A stretch of DNA of 64,000 bases from Actinomadura luteofluorescens (lineage in GTDB: Bacteria; Actinomycetota; Actinomycetes; Streptosporangiales; Streptosporangiaceae), in NCBI RefSeq assembly GCF_013409365.1, contig NZ_JACCBA010000001.1, forward strand, positions 6,758,001 to 6,822,000, given 5' to 3'. Below are positions 43,724 to 52,401 of the stretch, one piece after another (positions within the stretch are counted from its first letter, which is position 1; each line of letters opens with the position of its first letter). The position numbers and the translations under genes were made by a program. Under the pieces are notes generated by a model. It searched no databases and had not been told where the DNA came from. It saw only the letters and a program-made list of their open reading frames with translations.

Positions 43724-44995
43724 ATGCGCTTCCGCAGCCTCCTCACCACCGCGGCGCTCGGCGCGGCCCTCGCCGTGCCCGTCGCCGCGCCCCCGGCCGC
43801 AGCCGCGCCCTCCGGCTGCGGCGCCACCGACGCGGAGATCTACGCGGCGCCGCCCGCGACGGTCGCGGGGAGTCCGGGCGACCTGCTCGCCTGCCGCCCG
43901 GCGAAGCTGACGAACATCCCCGGCGACGTCCCGATGAAGGCGTGGAAGGTCCGGTACGTCTCGACCGACGCCAAGGGTGCCAGGAGCGTGGTGACCGGGG
44001 CGGTCGCCGTCCCCGACGCGGCCTGGACGAAGGGCGGGTCCCGCCCGACCGTCGCGTTCAACCCGGGCACGCTCGGCTCCGGCCCGCAGTGCGCCTTCTC
44101 CAAGCAGCTCGCCGGCGAGTACGTCGACATGTACGAGGGCGCCAACCTGACGCTGTTCCTCAAGGCGGGCTTCGCGGTCGCCGCCACCGACGGTGCCGGG
44201 TACCTCGACGGGCAGGTCCACACCTACATGGTCGGCGCGAACGCCGGGCACGCGCTGCTCGACGCCGTCCGGGCGTCGCGCCGCATCCCCGGCGGGTCCC
44301 TCACCGCGGACGGCGCGGTCGGCATCTCCGGCTACTCCGAGGGCGGCGCGGCCGCGCTGTGGGGCGCGCAGCTCGCCTCGTCCTACGCGCCGGAGCTGAA
44401 CGTCGCCGGCGTGGCGGCGGGCGGCGTGCCCGGCGACCTGAAGCTGACGGCGAAGCAGCTGAACGGCGGCCTGTTCGCGGGTTTCCTCGCCGACGCGCTC
44501 GTCGGCCTGCACGCGGCCCACCCGGAGATGCCGTTCGACGAGCTGATGAACGACCGGGGCAAGCAGGCGATCAAGGACGTCCGGTCCAACTGCCTGTACG
44601 GGACGCTCGCGGTCTTCCTCGGCGCGAGGGTCGAGAACTTCTCCAAGGACGGCCTGTCGCTGGAGCAGATCTACGCGCTGCCCGGCCCCGGCGGCGTCAC
44701 CTGGGGCGACATCGTCGACCGGCAGAAGCTCGGGGTGGACGTCGGCGTCCCGTCCTCGGCCGCCAAGTACAAGATCGGCTTCCCGGTGTTCCAGTACCGC
44801 GGGTGGCTCGAAGAGATCATCCCGCACGAGACCGAGGACGCCACCCGCCAGGCGTACTGCGCGGCCGGCATCACCACGACCTGGAAGAACACCTACCCGG
44901 CCGAGCACCTGTCCACCGACTGGGGAGCGGCCGGGGACGTGACGAACTTCCTCGGCGACCGCTTCGAGGGCAAGCCCGCCCAGGGCGACTGCTGA
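43724..44995 (+). CDS. Secreted lipase (LIP family)
   Basis: A 423-residue secreted alpha/beta hydrolase. The signal peptide (MRFRSLLTTAALGAALAVP, cleavage near AAA-APS) is followed by segments typical of secretory (LIP) lipases. These are PTVAFNPGTLGSGPQC, ATDGAGYLDGQVHTYMVG and the nucleophile elbow GISGYSEGGAAALW. The acid and histidine lie near the C-terminus (PAEHLSTDWG). It is the first gene of a run with a desaturase and a fatty acyl-AMP ligase, so it may release fatty acids for them. ATG 43724 follows TGGAGCGAG. The 111-bp spacer before it shows nothing clear. Confidence 0.87.
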   Translation: MRFRSLLTTAALGAALAVPVAAPPAAAAPSGCGATDAEIYAAPPATVAGSPGDLLACRPAKLTNIPGDVPMKAWKVRYVSTDAKGARSVVTGAVAVPDAAWTKGGSRPTVAFNPGTLGSGPQCAFSKQLAGEYVDMYEGANLTLFLKAGFAVAATDGAGYLDGQVHTYMVGANAGHALLDAVRASRRIPGGSLTADGAVGISGYSEGGAAALWGAQLASSYAPELNVAGVAAGGVPGDLKLTAKQLNGGLFAGFLADALVGLHAAHPEMPFDELMNDRGKQAIKDVRSNCLYGTLAVFLGARVENFSKDGLSLEQIYALPGPGGVTWGDIVDRQKLGVDVGVPSSAAKYKIGFPVFQYRGWLEEIIPHETEDATRQAYCAAGITTTWKNTYPAEHLSTDWGAAGDVTNFLGDRFEGKPAQGDC

Positions 44996-45043
44996 CCGGC
45001 GGAGCCGGGACACCCCGCAACTCGAACCAAGGGAGTCCAGATC

Positions 45044-46012
45044 ATGACAGCGGGCGTCGCCGACGTCGGCAGCCGCACCCCGCAGCCGGACGTGTCCGGC
45101 ACCGTCCCGTTCCCCGAGCGCGTCGCGGTCGTGGTGTTCGTGGTCGGGCCCGTCATCGGGCTGCTGGGCGCCGTCCCCTTCCTGTGGGGCTGGGGGATCG
45201 GCTGGGCCGACGTGGCCATCTTCGCGTTCCTGTATCCGCTGAACGCGATCGGGATCACGGTCGGCTACCACCGGCACTTCACCCACGGCGGCTTCAAGGC
45301 CAAGCGGTGGCTGCGGATCGCCCTGGCGATCCTCGGCGGGCAGGCCATGCACGGCTCGGTGGTCCGCTGGGTCGCCGACCATCGCCGCCACCACAAGTAC
45401 GCCGACCAGGAGGGCGACCCCCACTCGCCGTGGGCGTACGGGCCCGGCGTGTGGGGGCTGACCAAGGGCCTCTACCACGCGCACATGGGCTGGCTGTTCG
45501 GCAAGGAGCGCACGTCCCGCAGCAAGTACGCGCCCGACCTGCTGAGGGACAGGGACATCCGGTTCCTGTCCCTCGACCCCGTCTACGCCGTGATCGTGCT
45601 GTCGACGTTCCTCGTCCCGCTGGGGCTCGGCGCGCTGCTCACCTGGTCGTGGCACGGCGCCGTCACCGCGCTGTTCTGGGGCGGGGTGATGCGCGTCTTC
45701 GTCGGCGACCACATCACGTTCTCGATCAACTCGATCTGCCACGTGTTCGGCAAGGAGGACTTCAGGACGCGCGACCGGGCCCGCAACGTGTGGTGGCTGG
45801 CGATCCCCTCGTTCGGCGAGTCCTGGCACAACCTGCACCACGCCGACCCGACCTGCGCGCGGCACGGCGTCCTCAAGGGACAGATCGACATCAGCGCCCG
45901 CGTCATCTGGGTGTTCGAGAGGCTCGGCTGGGTCTGGGACGTCCGCTGGCCCGACCACGAGCGCCTCGCCGCCCGCCGCGTCACCGCCGCCACCACCGGA
46001 GAGCGATCATGA
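45044..46012 (+). CDS. Membrane acyl-CoA/fatty-acid desaturase
   Basis: A 322-residue di-iron desaturase of the delta-9 (SCD/Ole1-like) type. The three histidine boxes are GYHRHFTH, ADHRRHHKY and WHNLHHADPT. Four hydrophobic helices flank them (for example VAVVVFVVGPVIGLLG and AIVGQ-like segments near 50-75). It would place a double bond in an acyl chain using a ferredoxin/reductase encoded elsewhere. ATG 45044 follows AAGGGAG and its stop overlaps the acyl-AMP ligase start (ATGA at 46009-46012), so it feeds that enzyme in one operon. Confidence 0.88.
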   Translation: MTAGVADVGSRTPQPDVSGTVPFPERVAVVVFVVGPVIGLLGAVPFLWGWGIGWADVAIFAFLYPLNAIGITVGYHRHFTHGGFKAKRWLRIALAILGGQAMHGSVVRWVADHRRHHKYADQEGDPHSPWAYGPGVWGLTKGLYHAHMGWLFGKERTSRSKYAPDLLRDRDIRFLSLDPVYAVIVLSTFLVPLGLGALLTWSWHGAVTALFWGGVMRVFVGDHITFSINSICHVFGKEDFRTRDRARNVWWLAIPSFGESWHNLHHADPTCARHGVLKGQIDISARVIWVFERLGWVWDVRWPDHERLAARRVTAATTGERS

Positions 46013-47766
46013 CCGGTCTTCCCGCGCTCGACCGCACGCCGCTGATCGAGCGGCTCGCCCGGTTCGCCAAGGACTTCCCCGGCGACCGCGCCTACACGTT
46101 CATGGACTACGTGACGGACCCGGACGGCGTCGCCACCGACGTCACGTGGGGGGAGCTGGACCGGCGCGCCCGCGGCATCGCCGCCGCCGTCCGCCGGGCC
46201 ACCGAGCCCGGACGGCGGGTCGCGCTGCTCGCCCCGCAGGACCTGCACTACGTCACCGCGTTCCTCGGCGCCATGTACGCCCGCGTCATCGGCGTCCCGC
46301 TGTTCTCCCCGGACCTGCCCGGCCACGGCGACCGGCTCCTCGCCGTCTACCGGGACGCCGAGCCCGACGTCGTGATCACCACGAGCGCGTCGCTGCCGCA
46401 CGTCCGCGCGTTCCTCGGGGGCGGATCGGTCCCGGAGCCCGCCGAGGTCATCGTCGCGGACGAGGTGGACGCGGCGCTCGACTGGACGCCCGAGCCGATC
46501 GACCCCGGCGACGTCGCCTACCTGCAGTACACCTCCGGCTCGACCCGCACCCCCGCCGGCGTGATCATCACGCACGGGAACTTCGCGACGAACGCCGAGC
46601 AGCTGTGGCGGACGTTCGAGGGCGTCCCGCGCGTGTCGTCCGGTGTGAACTGGCTGCCCGTCTTCCACGACATGGGCCTGGTGACCACCGTCGCGCTGCC
46701 GCTGGTGTACGGCAACCCGGGCGTGATCATGGATCCGGTGGCGTTCGTCATGCGCCCCGTCCGCTGGCTGGAGCTGCTCAGCGCGCAGAGCCACGCGTTC
46801 ACCGGCGGCCCCAACTTCGCCTACGAGTACCTCACCGCGCAGGTCACCGAGGAGGAGAAGGCGAAGCTCGACCTGAGCGGCGTGCAGGTCTTCATGAACG
46901 GCGCGGAGCCGGTCCGGGAGAGCACGCTCACCGGGTTCTACGAGGCGTTCAAGGGCTGCGGGCTGCGGCCCGAGGCGCAGGTGTGCGCGTACGGGCTGGC
47001 CGAGGCGACCGTCTACGTGTCGGCGTCGTCCCGGTTCCGCGAGCCGACCCGCGTCGCGTTCGACCACGAGGGGCTGCGCCGGGGTGTCGCCGAGCCGTGC
47101 GACCCGGGCGCGCCCGGCGCGATCCAGCTGATCGCCTGCGGGACGTCCTACGGCCAGCACGCCGTCATCGCCGACCCCGGGACCGGTGCGCGGCTCCCCG
47201 ACGGCGCCGTCGGGGAGATCTGGGTGCACGGCCCGAACGTCGCGGCCGGGTACTGGGGACGTCCCGAGGCCACCAGGGAGACGTTCGAGGCGGAGCTCGC
47301 GGACCCCGGCGACCTGCCGCGCTCCCCGTGGCTGCGCACCGGGGACCTCGGCGTCCTGCACGGCGGGGAGCTGTTCGTCACCGGCCGGATCAAGGACCTG
47401 GTCATCGTGGACGGGCGCAACCACTACCCGCAGGACATCGAGTTCACCGTCTCCGGCGCGCACAAGGGGATCCGCCGCGAGTACGCCTGCGCGGTGGCGG
47501 TCGACACCGGCGACACCGAGGGCCTGGTCGTGGTCGCCGAGCGGAACCGCCGGGTGCCGGTCGCGCTGCTCGACCAGGAGGAGGTGGCGCGGGCGGTGCG
47601 GACGGCCGTGAAGCAGCAGCACGACCTGCGCGTGCACGACTTCGTGCTGATCGAGCCCGGCGGCCTGCCGCGCACCAGCAGCGGGAAGATCGCCCGGTCC
47701 GCGTGCCGGCTCGCCTACCTCGACGGGACCCTGCCGGTCGCGGAGGCGGCGCCCCCGCCCGAGTGA
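46009..47766 (+). CDS. Fatty acyl-AMP ligase (FAAL)
   Basis: A 585-residue adenylate-forming enzyme of the FAAL type (FadD32/FadD26 group), which makes acyl-adenylates for transfer to carrier proteins rather than CoA. Motifs are the P-loop YLQYTSGSTRTPAGVII, NWLPVFHDMGLV, FTGGPNFAYEY, AYGLAEATVYVS and the C-terminal hinge GRIKDLVIVDGRNHYPQDIE, which is characteristic of FAALs. No PKS, NRPS or acyl-carrier gene is next to it. It overlaps the desaturase gene. Lipid or lipopeptide synthesis is expected from the family; product unknown. Confidence 0.87.
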   Translation: MTGLPALDRTPLIERLARFAKDFPGDRAYTFMDYVTDPDGVATDVTWGELDRRARGIAAAVRRATEPGRRVALLAPQDLHYVTAFLGAMYARVIGVPLFSPDLPGHGDRLLAVYRDAEPDVVITTSASLPHVRAFLGGGSVPEPAEVIVADEVDAALDWTPEPIDPGDVAYLQYTSGSTRTPAGVIITHGNFATNAEQLWRTFEGVPRVSSGVNWLPVFHDMGLVTTVALPLVYGNPGVIMDPVAFVMRPVRWLELLSAQSHAFTGGPNFAYEYLTAQVTEEEKAKLDLSGVQVFMNGAEPVRESTLTGFYEAFKGCGLRPEAQVCAYGLAEATVYVSASSRFREPTRVAFDHEGLRRGVAEPCDPGAPGAIQLIACGTSYGQHAVIADPGTGARLPDGAVGEIWVHGPNVAAGYWGRPEATRETFEAELADPGDLPRSPWLRTGDLGVLHGGELFVTGRIKDLVIVDGRNHYPQDIEFTVSGAHKGIRREYACAVAVDTGDTEGLVVVAERNRRVPVALLDQEEVARAVRTAVKQQHDLRVHDFVLIEPGGLPRTSSGKIARSACRLAYLDGTLPVAEAAPPPE

Positions 47767-47786
47767 GCCGGGGCCGGGCCCCTCAC
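47763..47786. terminator. Bidirectional hairpin between FAAL and CdaR-like genes
   Basis: GTGAG (47763-47767) and CTCAC (47782-47786) enclose GGGGC-CGG-GCCCC, together spanning the stop codons of two convergent genes. Confidence 0.6.
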
Positions 47787-49027
47787 GCGTGCTCCCCGTC
47801 GGCGCCGTCGCGCAGCCAGACGGGGAGCAGCAGCATCAGCTCCAGCCGGATCGCCGGGTCCTCGATGTCGTAGTCGAAGAGTTCGTGCAGCTGCGCCAGC
47901 CGGTACCGGACGGTCTGCGGGTGCACGCACAGCGCCTCCGCCGCGTCCGTCGCGTTGAAGCCGTGCTTGAGGCACTCCAGCAGCGTCGCGGCGAGCCGGC
48001 CGCCGCGGTGCGGGCCGAGCGAGGTGAGCGGCGCGAGCCGGCGCCGCGCCGCCGCCTCGGCGAGCGTCCAGCCCTCCTCCAGCAGCAGGTCGGGCACGTA
48101 CCGGTCGGCGTGGACGAGCGTGCCGGGGTCCTGCCGGGCGAGCCGCCCGGCCGCCATCGAGTCGAGCGTCCGGTGCGCCCAGTGCAGCGATACCCCCGCC
48201 CGGTCCAGCGGCACGGAGGGCCCGACCGCGCCCGCCCAGCCGCCGAGGGTGGCGGTCAGCCGGTCGGGGCCGCCGGGGCGGTCCGGGTCGGGCATCACCA
48301 GGCACGGCCGCCCGCGGTCCAGGCCGCTCAGCAGGGACGGCGGCAGCCCGGCGGGCCCTTCACCCCCGCTGCCGGGCCGCGGCTCCAGCACGATCACGGC
48401 CAGCCGCTCGGGCAGCGGCCAGCCCGCCAGGTTGGCCTGCTCGGCGACGACGTCCCGCGGCGCCGCCGGGTCCGACAGCAGCAGGCTCATCAGCCGGCCG
48501 CGGCGCTGCTCCCGCTCGCCCGCCGCCTTCTCCCGCGCCCGGGCGTAGCCCTGGGCGGCGGCCGACGCGAGCAGGTCCAGGTAGGCGAGGTTCGCCTCGG
48601 TCAGCGCGATCGCCAGGTCGCGGGGCTTCTTCAGCCGGTCGGCCTCGCGCGACAGGTACCGCCACGCGGTCCTGGAGGCGACGCGCATCGCGTTCTGCAG
48701 GTGCTCCAGGCCGCGCCCCTCGACCGCCTCCCCGTACCCGATGTCGAAGTAGACCTGGTGCACCTCCTGCCAGGAGGCGTCGGGGTCGGCGATCATCTGC
48801 ACGAAGTGCCCCATGCCCTGCGCCGTCGCGAGCCGCATCACCTCGGTGTAGACGGGGTCGTCGGGCCGGGCGTACTCGGGGACGTGCCGCAGCACGCCCT
48901 CCACCATGGAGTCGACCAGGGCCGGAAGGTGCGGGCGCATCCACTGCGCCTCCTCGCGCGGCACGTCCCGCCAGGGCTCCCCCGACAGGTCGTCGGCCTG
49001 GGCGGACCTCTCGTGCAGCTCCGTCAA
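47783..49027 (-). CDS. CdaR/PucR-type transcriptional regulator
   Basis: A 414-residue regulator. The N-terminal helical part (PALVDSMVEGVLRHVPEYA, YFDIGYGEAVEGRGLEHLQN) is typical of actinobacterial PucR C-terminal-HTH proteins without a PucR N-terminal domain. A central GGDEF-like region and a C-terminal HTH follow (LLECLKHGFNATDAAEALCV, VHPQTVRYRLAQLHELF). The start is TTG 49027, with GGAGGTGAC just before it. It is convergent with the FAAL gene and divergent from selA. Similar proteins often regulate nearby lipid or secondary-metabolite genes; the target here is unproven. Confidence 0.83.
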   Translation of the reverse strand: MTELHERSAQADDLSGEPWRDVPREEAQWMRPHLPALVDSMVEGVLRHVPEYARPDDPVYTEVMRLATAQGMGHFVQMIADPDASWQEVHQVYFDIGYGEAVEGRGLEHLQNAMRVASRTAWRYLSREADRLKKPRDLAIALTEANLAYLDLLASAAAQGYARAREKAAGEREQRRGRLMSLLLSDPAAPRDVVAEQANLAGWPLPERLAVIVLEPRPGSGGEGPAGLPPSLLSGLDRGRPCLVMPDPDRPGGPDRLTATLGGWAGAVGPSVPLDRAGVSLHWAHRTLDSMAAGRLARQDPGTLVHADRYVPDLLLEEGWTLAEAAARRRLAPLTSLGPHRGGRLAATLLECLKHGFNATDAAEALCVHPQTVRYRLAQLHELFDYDIEDPAIRLELMLLLPVWLRDGADGEHA

Positions 49028-49099
49028 AGTGTCACCTCCGTCAGCGGACACCTGGGGCCGCCAGGCTAGGCAGCGTGCGTCGCACAAGACACTCACATC

Positions 49100-49129
49100 G
49101 GTGACAACGCCGCCCGATTCCTTGTCACC
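49100..49129. promoter_or_regulatory. 8-bp inverted repeat between CdaR-like regulator and selA
   Basis: GGTGACAA (49100-49107) and TTGTCACC (49122-49129) are perfect inverted arms with a 14-base spacer. A further GTCACC lies at 49031-49036. The site is in the 291-bp divergent spacer, which otherwise holds no gene; autoregulation of the CdaR-like gene or control of selA is possible. Confidence 0.45.
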
Positions 49130-49318
49130 CCCGGCGGATGGGGCTGGTGGCGCCGCACAAGGAGTGGTCCTCAGCCCGCCGCGAGGGTCAGCAGGACGAC
49201 GGCCGCGGCGGCGCCGGCCCGCGGCCCGGCCGCATCCGGGCGCCGCGCGTCCGCTCCTGGAACGGAGCCGTTTGCGTGCCATGCTGGCGGGGTAGCGCTG
49301 CATGTCGGAGGTCGTCTG

Positions 49319-50638
49319 ATGGATCGCGGAGCCGGGCCCGGCGCGGGGGAGGACGAGCGGCGGCGGATCGCCCGCACGGACGTGCTGCTCGCCGAGCCCC
49401 GCCTCGCGAGCGCGGCGGGACGGCTCGGGCGCGGCGTCGTGAAGGCGGCGGTGGTCGCGGCCCAGCGCCGGGCCCGCGCCGGCGAGATCGCCCCGGAGGC
49501 GGTGGCCGACGCCGCCGTCGCGTCGCTCCCGCCGAGCGCCTCCGGGCTCCGCCCGGTGCTCAACGCGACCGGCGTCCTGCTGCACACGGGCCTCGGGCGG
49601 GCGCCGCTGTCGGCCGCGGCCCGCGAGGCCGTGGCGGTGGCCTCCGGCGCCACGGACGTCGAGTTCGACCTGGAGACCGGAAGGCGCGCCGGGCGCGGCC
49701 GGTCGGTCCTCGCGGCGCTGCGGGAGCGGGTGCCCGAGGCGGAGGCCGCGCACGTGGTCAACAACGGCGCGGCGGCGCTCGTGCTGGCCGCGACCGTGCT
49801 CGCGCCCGGCCGGGAGATCGTCATCAGCCGCGGCGAGATGGTGGAGATCGGCGACGGGTTCCGGATCCCCGAACTGCTCGCCACCACCGGCGCCCGGCTG
49901 CGCGAGGTCGGCACGACGAACCGGACCGCGCCGGACGACTACGCGGCGGCCGTCGGCGAGGCGACCGGGTTCATCCTCAAGGTGCACCCCTCCAACTTCC
50001 GCGTGACCGGCTTCACGCGGGGCACGGGCGTCGCGGAACTGGCCGGCCTCGGAGTGCCGGTCGTCGCCGACATCGGCTCCGGCCTGCTCGCCCCCGAGCC
50101 GCTCCTGCCGGACGAGCCCGACGCCGCGTCCATGCTCAAGGCGGGCGCCGACCTCGTCACCGCCAGCGGCGACAAGCTGCTCGGCGGCCCGCAGTGCGGG
50201 CTCCTCCTCGGGCGGGCCGAGCCGGTCCGGCGCCTCGCCCGCCATCCGCTCGCGCGGGCCCTGCGGGTCGACAAGCTGACGCTCGCCGCCCTGGAGGCCA
50301 CCCTCCGCGGTCCGCTCACCCCGACCGCCGAGGCGCTGCGCGCCGACGCGGCGGCCCTGCGGGAAAGGGCCGAACGGCTCGCCGCCCGGCTGCGGGACGC
50401 GGGAGTGGACGCGATCGCCGTCGGGAGCGATGCGGCGGTCGGCGGCGGCGGCGCGCCGGGCGTCGTCCTGCCGAGCGCGGCGGTCTCGGTGCCCGAGCCG
50501 TACGCGGCGCGGCTGCGGCGGGGGACGCCCGCCGTGATGGGACGCGTCGAGGACGGCCGGTGCCTGCTCGACCTGCGGTCCGTGCCGCCTGACCAGGACG
50601 GCGCGCTCGCGGGCGCCGTCCTGGCGGGGACGCCATGA
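49319..50638 (+). CDS. selA: L-seryl-tRNA(Sec) selenium transferase
   Basis: A 439-residue PLP enzyme that converts Ser-tRNA(Sec) to Sec-tRNA(Sec) using selenophosphate. Diagnostic segments are LRPVLNATGVLLHTGLGRAP, VNNGAAALVLAATVLA, REVGTTNRTAPDDY and the PLP lysine in VTASGDKLLGGPQCGLLLG. ATG 49319 follows GGAGG by 7 bases. It leads the selA-selB-selD operon, each junction being an ATGA overlap. The set serves the selenocysteine formate dehydrogenase encoded immediately downstream on the other strand. Confidence 0.95.
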   Translation: MDRGAGPGAGEDERRRIARTDVLLAEPRLASAAGRLGRGVVKAAVVAAQRRARAGEIAPEAVADAAVASLPPSASGLRPVLNATGVLLHTGLGRAPLSAAAREAVAVASGATDVEFDLETGRRAGRGRSVLAALRERVPEAEAAHVVNNGAAALVLAATVLAPGREIVISRGEMVEIGDGFRIPELLATTGARLREVGTTNRTAPDDYAAAVGEATGFILKVHPSNFRVTGFTRGTGVAELAGLGVPVVADIGSGLLAPEPLLPDEPDAASMLKAGADLVTASGDKLLGGPQCGLLLGRAEPVRRLARHPLARALRVDKLTLAALEATLRGPLTPTAEALRADAAALRERAERLAARLRDAGVDAIAVGSDAAVGGGGAPGVVLPSAAVSVPEPYAARLRRGTPAVMGRVEDGRCLLDLRSVPPDQDGALAGAVLAGTP

Positions 50639-52401
50639 CGCACGTCGTCGCGACCGCCGGCCACGTCGACCACGGCAAGTCGACGCTCGTCCGCGCCCTC
50701 ACCGGAATGGAGCCCGACCGGCTGGAGGAGGAGCGGCGCCGCGGCCTCACCATCGAGCTGGGCTTCGCCTGGACGGCCCTGCCGGGCGGCGACCGGATCG
50801 CCTTCGTGGACGTCCCCGGGCACGAGCGGCTCGTCACCACGATGCTCGCCGGGGTCGGGCCCGCCCCGGCCGTGATGTTCGTGGTGGCCGCCGACCAGGG
50901 CTGGCAGCGCCAGTCCGAGGAGCACCTCGCGGTCCTGGACGCGCTCGGCGTCCGGCACGCTCTCCTCGTCGTGACGCGCCGCGACCTCGCCGGCGGCGCG
51001 CCGGCGGAGCGGGTGCGCGCGGAGGCCCTCACCCACCTCGCGGCCACCACGCTCGGGCGCGTCGAATCGGTCATGGTCAGCGGTACCACCGGCGAGGGTC
51101 TCGACGAGCTGCGCGCGGCCCTCGAACGGCTCACCGGGTCCCTCCCGGAACCCGACCGGGACGCCGACGTCCGCCTCTGGATCGACCGGGTCTTCACGAT
51201 CCGCGGCAGGGGCACGGTCGTGACCGGCACGCTCGGTGCGGGGACGATCGGCGTCGGCGACCGCCTCGCCGCCGGCGGCGCCGTCCTGCGCGTGCGCGGG
51301 CTCCAGAGCCTCAAGGAGGACCACCGGGAGATCGGCGCCGTCGCCCGCGTCGCCGTGAACCTGCACGGGAACGCCGGGGAGATCGGCCGGGGCGACGCCC
51401 TGCTCGCCCCCGGGCGCTGGCTCGCCGCCGACGTCGTCGACGTCCGGCTCCGCGGCGACGCCGCGCCCGACCTGCCGCGCGAGCTGACGCTGCACGCGGG
51501 GACGGCGGCCGTGCCGGTCCACGTCCGCCCGCTGGGGGAGGACACGGCGCGGCTGTCGCTGCGCCGCCCGCTGCCGCTGCGCGTCGGGGACGCCGCGCTG
51601 CTGCGCGACCCCGGGCGGCACCGCGTCCCGGCGGGGGCGACGGTCCTGGACGTTCGCCCCGAGCCGTTCGCGCGGCGCGGGGCGGCGGCGGCGCGGGCCC
51701 GCGTGCTCGCCGCCATGACCGGCCGCCCGGACGGCGCCGGGGAGGTCCGGCGCCGGGGCCTGATCAGGCGGTCGGACCTGCTGGCGATGGGAGTCCCCGT
51801 CCCCTTCGAGCCGGTGGCGGGGGACTGGCTCGCCGACCCCGCCCTCTGGAAGGACCTGCGCGGGCGGCTCGCGGCGGCCGTCGAGGAGCACGCCGCGGCG
51901 AACCCCACCGATCCCGGGCTCCCGGCCGACGCCGCGCGGCGCGCCCTGGACCTCCCCGACCGCGTCCTCGTCGACGCCCTCGCCGAGGGCCTCCGGCGGC
52001 GCGACGGAAGGATCTACGGCCGGACGACCGCGCCCGAGCTGCCGCCGCCCGTGCGCGAGGCCGTCGACGCCGTCCGCCGCGACCTGGCCGCGGCCCCGTT
52101 CCAGGCGCCGGACGCGAACCGGCTCGCCGAACTCGGCCTCACGCCGAAGCTGCTCGCCGTCGCCGCCGCGACCGGCGCCCTGCTCAAGGTGGCCGACGGC
52201 GTCGTCCTGCTGCCCGGCGACGACGCCCGCGCCGCCGGCCTGCTCGCCGGGCTCGGCGGCCCCTTCACGCTGAGCGAGGCGCGCCGCGCGCTCGGCACGA
52301 CCCGCCGCGTCGCCGTCCCGCTCCTGGAGTACCTGGACGACCGGGGCTACACGGTCCGGGTCGACGACCTCCGCCGCCGCTGCACCGGGAGGAAGCCATG
52401 A
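50635..52401 (+). CDS. selB: Selenocysteine-specific elongation factor
   Basis: A 588-residue SelB. The GTPase domain has G1 GHVDHGKSTLVRALTG, G2 region RRGLTIELGFAW, G3 DVPGHERLV, and NKxD is replaced by TRRD as often in SelB. Domains 2-3 follow (RGTVVTGTLGAGTIGVGD), then winged-helix repeats at the C-terminus (FTLSEARRALGTTRRVAVPL and YLDDRGYTVR) that bind the SECIS hairpin. It delivers Sec-tRNA to UGA codons next to a SECIS. Overlaps selA and selD by 4 bases. Confidence 0.95.
   Translation: MTHVVATAGHVDHGKSTLVRALTGMEPDRLEEERRRGLTIELGFAWTALPGGDRIAFVDVPGHERLVTTMLAGVGPAPAVMFVVAADQGWQRQSEEHLAVLDALGVRHALLVVTRRDLAGGAPAERVRAEALTHLAATTLGRVESVMVSGTTGEGLDELRAALERLTGSLPEPDRDADVRLWIDRVFTIRGRGTVVTGTLGAGTIGVGDRLAAGGAVLRVRGLQSLKEDHREIGAVARVAVNLHGNAGEIGRGDALLAPGRWLAADVVDVRLRGDAAPDLPRELTLHAGTAAVPVHVRPLGEDTARLSLRRPLPLRVGDAALLRDPGRHRVPAGATVLDVRPEPFARRGAAAARARVLAAMTGRPDGAGEVRRRGLIRRSDLLAMGVPVPFEPVAGDWLADPALWKDLRGRLAAAVEEHAAANPTDPGLPADAARRALDLPDRVLVDALAEGLRRRDGRIYGRTTAPELPPPVREAVDAVRRDLAAAPFQAPDANRLAELGLTPKLLAVAAATGALLKVADGVVLLPGDDARAAGLLAGLGGPFTLSEARRALGTTRRVAVPLLEYLDDRGYTVRVDDLRRRCTGRKP

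Noticed and set aside
43618..46008. Continuous open reading from 43618 through the FAAL gene as one large protein
   Set aside because: Only the part from 46009 is coding; upstream it is out of frame with the lipase and desaturase, which have clear motifs.
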